Origin: DASSJT01 sp963715025
GTDB lineage: Bacteria > Actinomycetota > Actinomycetes > Actinomycetales > Dermatophilaceae
Assembly (NCBI GenBank): GCA_963715025.1
Contig: CAVQQQ010000001.1
Coordinates: forward strand, 62,001-126,000
Length of the DNA stretch: 64,000 bases
Direction of reading: 5' to 3'
Shown here: in pieces, positions 61,837-64,000 of the stretch
How positions within the stretch are numbered: position 1 is the first letter of the stretch
Layout of the letters: every line of letters begins with the position of its first letter
Made by a program: the position numbers and the translations under genes
Notes under the pieces: generated by a model
Seen by the model: only the letters and a program-made list of their open reading frames with translations
Told to the model about the DNA's origin: nothing
Database searches by the model: none

Positions 61837-62465
61837 GTCGGCTCGAAGACCGGCTTGCCGATGCCCTCCGCGGGCCGGCCCAGGCCCCACGACCGTCGCC
61901 GGACCTGTTCGCCCGCGTCATGGACAGCATCGACAGCGACCGCCGCAGGCGACGGCGCCTGCGGCTGGCCCTGGCTGCCTCGGCAGCCCTGCTGGTGGCC
62001 GCCGCCACGGCCGTCGCGCTCGTCAGCCAGTCAACCGAAGGAGTGACCGCCATGCCCTGGTGGACCGTGGAGATCGTCACCAACGCCATTCTCGTCGCGA
62101 TCGCCCTCTGGCTCGGCCCGTTCATCAAACGCTTCGGCCGCGCCTACGCGGCCGACGTCTTCCACGACAACCCCCTGACCGGGAAGAGCTACATCGTCCT
62201 GACCGACATCGTCTACTACCTCATCTTCGCTGCCTACATCCTGTTCTTCATCCAGCTCGAGCGCAGTCCCGACTGGGGCTTCGGGGATGCCGTGAGCGCC
62301 GCGCAGGTCAGGCTCTCGCTCGTTAGGATCGGCGGCATCCTGCTCGTCATCGGCATCCTGCACGGCCTCAACATCGTGCTGATGCCGGTTCTCGGCCGAC
62401 TCTTCTCGCTCAACCGGCGACTGCCCGACCACCTGCTGCCGGACCGCTCCCCCGACCGGCTGTGA
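61833..62465 (+). CDS. Membrane protein coupled to the sigma factor, putative anti-sigma factor
   Basis: The 210-residue protein has a cytoplasmic N-terminus (MSRLEDRLADALRGPAQAP, then DLFARVMDSIDSDRRRRRRL) resembling short anti-sigma domains, followed by four hydrophobic segments (LALAASAALLVAAATAVALV; IVTNAILVAIALWLG; IVLTDIVYYLIFAAYILFF; IGGILLVIGILHGLNIVLM). No HxxxCxxC zinc motif is seen. The position after the sigma gene with a 4-bp overlap supports an anti-sigma role. The three extra helices are unusual for single-pass anti-sigma factors. Confidence 0.65.
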   Translation: MSRLEDRLADALRGPAQAPRPSPDLFARVMDSIDSDRRRRRRLRLALAASAALLVAAATAVALVSQSTEGVTAMPWWTVEIVTNAILVAIALWLGPFIKRFGRAYAADVFHDNPLTGKSYIVLTDIVYYLIFAAYILFFIQLERSPDWGFGDAVSAAQVRLSLVRIGGILLVIGILHGLNIVLMPVLGRLFSLNRRLPDHLLPDRSPDRL

Positions 62466-62509
62466 CCACCGAGCGGCCCGACCTGGATCGACCCGGACCC
62501 TCGGCCGGC

Positions 62510-63355
62510 TCAGAGCAGGATGGTGGTGAACATGCCGATGTCCTCGAATCCCACGCGGGCATAGGTCGCGCGGGCGGCCAGGTTGAAGTCGTTGACATAC
62601 AGCGTCACCCAGGGGGCGGTGTCGGCCATCACCTGCTCCACCACGGCGGCCATGGCCGCGACGGACAGGCCCTGACCGCGAAGCTCCGGCGCGAGCCACA
62701 CGCCCTGGATCTGGGCACACCCGCGCGACACCGAGCCGACGTCCGCCTTGAAGACCACGCGCCCGTCCTCGACGATCACGTAGGTGTGGCCCCGCTCGAT
62801 CAGGCTCGAGATCGCCGAACGGTAGGCCCGAGGGCTGCCGGTGTAGGGCGCATAGCCGATCTCGGCGGTGAACATGTGCGCGGCTGCGGGCAGCACGAGG
62901 TCAACCTCGTCGAGCCGTGCCGGGCGTACCCGAGGATCGAGGGGAACGTCGAGGGTCGACGGCGGTGTCCGCGTGGACATGAGTGGCTGCGACCGGCGGA
63001 TCACGCGCTCCGGACCCCAGGCCCGCTCGAGCTGCTGCCAGAGGTCGAGGACCTGGTCCTGGGGACCGAGGAGCGAGGCGCAGTGGGCGCGCCACCGGCG
63101 GACCCGCTCGGCGAACAGCTGACGGCTCTCGGCCGTCGTCTCGACCGGCACCAGGTTGGCGCTCACCCAACACAGCGAGTGCAGCTCGCCGCCCTCGCGG
63201 TAGCCGAGCACCGAGCCCGGCGTGCGCTCCAGTGCCCCCTCCTCGATGCGCGCGGCGACGAAGACGTTCGCCGCCAGGTCTCGAGCGCAGACCGACAGCG
63301 CCTCGTCGCGGTCAACGGCGGTGAGGGTGCGGACCGGTGAGCGGGTGCGCAACAC
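62510..63355 (-). CDS. DUF4081 plus GNAT acetyltransferase
   Basis: The 281-residue protein has an N-terminal DUF4081 domain (residues ~1-110) and a C-terminal GNAT domain, with GVWLAPELRGQGLSVAAMAA (acetyl-CoA loop RGQGLS) near residues 219-238 and LYVNDFNLAARATYARVGFE near 252-271. In mycobacteria the homologue lies near ispG (gcpE), and in other actinobacteria near proS. The acetylated substrate is unknown. The start is GTG 63355, 4 bp after the kinase stop. Confidence 0.87.
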   Translation of the reverse strand: MLRTRSPVRTLTAVDRDEALSVCARDLAANVFVAARIEEGALERTPGSVLGYREGGELHSLCWVSANLVPVETTAESRQLFAERVRRWRAHCASLLGPQDQVLDLWQQLERAWGPERVIRRSQPLMSTRTPPSTLDVPLDPRVRPARLDEVDLVLPAAAHMFTAEIGYAPYTGSPRAYRSAISSLIERGHTYVIVEDGRVVFKADVGSVSRGCAQIQGVWLAPELRGQGLSVAAMAAVVEQVMADTAPWVTLYVNDFNLAARATYARVGFEDIGMFTTILL

Positions 63356-63359
63356 GCGG

Positions 63360-64000
63360 TCAGCCTAAGCCCGGCCACCGCGCGGCCACAGCCAATGCCA
63401 CAGGTCGGCGCCGCAGAACCGGCCGGTCCAGGTCGGAGTTGTCGACGACCCACGTCGCGTGCTCGGCCGGCCGTGCCTCGGCGAGGTAGAGCCGCTGTCC
63501 CTCGACATAGCGGTGGTTCGCCGCCGACCTCGGGTCGCCGTCCGGGCTGCCGGAGAACCGCGCGTTGCCGCGTGGCACGCTCACCTCGAACGGCACGTCC
63601 AGGAAGACGGCTGCGTTCCACTGGCCGCGCAGTTCCGGCCGCTGGAGGAAGATCCCGTCGACCAGCAGCAGTGCCCCGGCTCCGGCGGCCTGAGGCTCGG
63701 AGTGCACCTGAGTGTCGCTCTCGACATCGAAGACCGCCGTGACGAACGAGCTGCCGGCACGGAACGGCTCGAGCAGCCGGGCGCGCAAGGCGGGGTAGTC
63801 ATAGGAGTCGCGGTAGAAGGTCTCCGGGCCCCGCCCACCCGCGTACCGCTGGGCACGGGGTCGGTGGAACCCGTCCACCGACGCGCGTACCACGGGGCGA
63901 AGCGGAGAGAGGTATGCCGTGAGCTCGGCTGCGAGGACGGTCTTGCCGGCGCCGTCCACGCCGTCGACCGCGACGGCAACGCGTTCGCGGGGGTTCAGGG
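63360..64000 (-). CDS. Uridine kinase-like P-loop nucleoside kinase, 5' truncated by the window edge
   Basis: The frame is open to the right edge (LNPRERVAVAVDGVDGAGKT), so the start lies outside. Walker A is GVDGAGKT, encoded near 63942-63965. The motif SVDGFHRPRAQRYAGGRG resembles the uridine-kinase substrate loop, LLVDGIFLQRPEL is the Walker-B-like strand, and RYVEGQRLYL is the lid. At least 213 residues are present. It probably phosphorylates a nucleoside or related small molecule in the cytoplasm; it ends 4 bp before the GNAT gene. Confidence 0.83.
   Translation of the reverse strand, partial: LNPRERVAVAVDGVDGAGKTVLAAELTAYLSPLRPVVRASVDGFHRPRAQRYAGGRGPETFYRDSYDYPALRARLLEPFRAGSSFVTAVFDVESDTQVHSEPQAAGAGALLLVDGIFLQRPELRGQWNAAVFLDVPFEVSVPRGNARFSGSPDGDPRSAANHRYVEGQRLYLAEARPAEHATWVVDNSDLDRPVLRRRPVALAVAARWPGLG

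Larger units (their letters stand above)
3566..63919. repeat. Dispersed 8-mer GTATGCCG / CGGCATAC, at least 32 copies
   Basis: Forward copies start at 4876, 8537, 10391, 17455, 17949, 23479, 28243, 31935, 32944, 36068, 41388, 41985, 46754, 50765, 54832, 56928 and 63912. Reverse copies (CGGCATAC) start at 3566, 7075, 8622, 12439, 17622, 20882, 24961, 25296, 30825, 32966, 37563, 43151, 47540, 50089 and 56132. Copies lie in coding and intergenic DNA. In genes they mostly read Tyr-Ala (TAT GCC) or Ala-Tyr (GCA TAC), using rare codons. The list is hand-made and may miss a few. Confidence 0.85.

Noticed and set aside
1..64000. Insertion sequences, integrases, prophage genes, rRNA and tRNA genes
   Set aside because: I looked for transposase, integrase and phage motifs, and for rRNA/tRNA signatures, on both strands and found none that can be supported by eye.

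Overview
The window is one contiguous piece of a very GC-rich (about 70 percent by eye) actinobacterial chromosome. Gene orders typical of Actinobacteria are present: rplU-rpmA-obg-proB, nadD-rsfS-phosphoglycerate-mutase-like phosphatase, and rimP-nusA-ylxR-infB-rbfA-truB-ribF. The long Gly/Pro-rich IF-2 N-terminus, the long acidic N-terminus of RNase E/G, the DUF4439 and APH genes beside rimP, and the DUF4081 acetyltransferase agree with this. I would guess a member of the Micrococcales, possibly Intrasporangiaceae-like, but the family is inference only.

Layout. 0-2.4 kb: 3' part of an AfsR/SARP-type regulator. 2.5-13.1 kb: nadD/rsfS cluster, a glycosyltransferase and a methyltransferase, proA, pdxY, proB, obg, rpmA, rplU. 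13.3-17.4 kb: RNase E/G and the TIGR03936/DUF2344 protein. 17.6-23.3 kb: an accessory block (class III aminotransferase, RCK potassium channel, tandem ABM-like protein, and a secreted S53 peptidase broken by two frameshifts). 23.6-30.4 kb: a TIGR03960 radical SAM enzyme, SGNH hydrolase, membrane-anchored esterase, isoaspartyl methyltransferase-like protein and acyl-CoA ligase. 30.5-40.1 kb: the ribF-truB-rbfA-infB-ylxR-nusA-rimP operon, with DUF4439 and APH genes diverging from it. 40.3-54.4 kb: an accessory region with a DUF255 protein, LigD-type PE/POL protein, two divergent citrate synthases (one fused to a DNA-binding helix-turn-helix), a flavin-based electron-transfer operon (ferric-reductase-like, FMN-binding, ApbE), alcohol dehydrogenase, epoxide hydrolase and TSUP transporter. 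54.4-64 kb: HAD hydrolase and proS, then an envelope/redox group (secreted beta-propeller quinoprotein-like protein, SOD-like protein, sigma factor with a membrane partner), a DUF4081-GNAT protein and a partial nucleoside kinase.

The core genes serve translation, ribosome assembly, NAD, FMN and proline synthesis. The accessory genes are mostly secreted or membrane hydrolases and redox proteins.

The most unusual signal is not a gene. The 8-mer GTATGCCG (often GGTATGCCG) occurs at least 32 times, about equally on both strands, in coding and non-coding DNA. It often forces rare codons (TAT, ATA, GCA), and in one place forms a perfect 17-bp inverted repeat at a terminator position between infB and rbfA. 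Dispersion, strand balance and inverted pairing at a terminator resemble DNA uptake sequences of Neisseriaceae and Pasteurellaceae. Other leads are a cluster of DnaA-box-like 9-mers with a 24-bp palindrome near 4.4-4.55 kb, and the putative self-regulated citrate-synthase pair with its operator.
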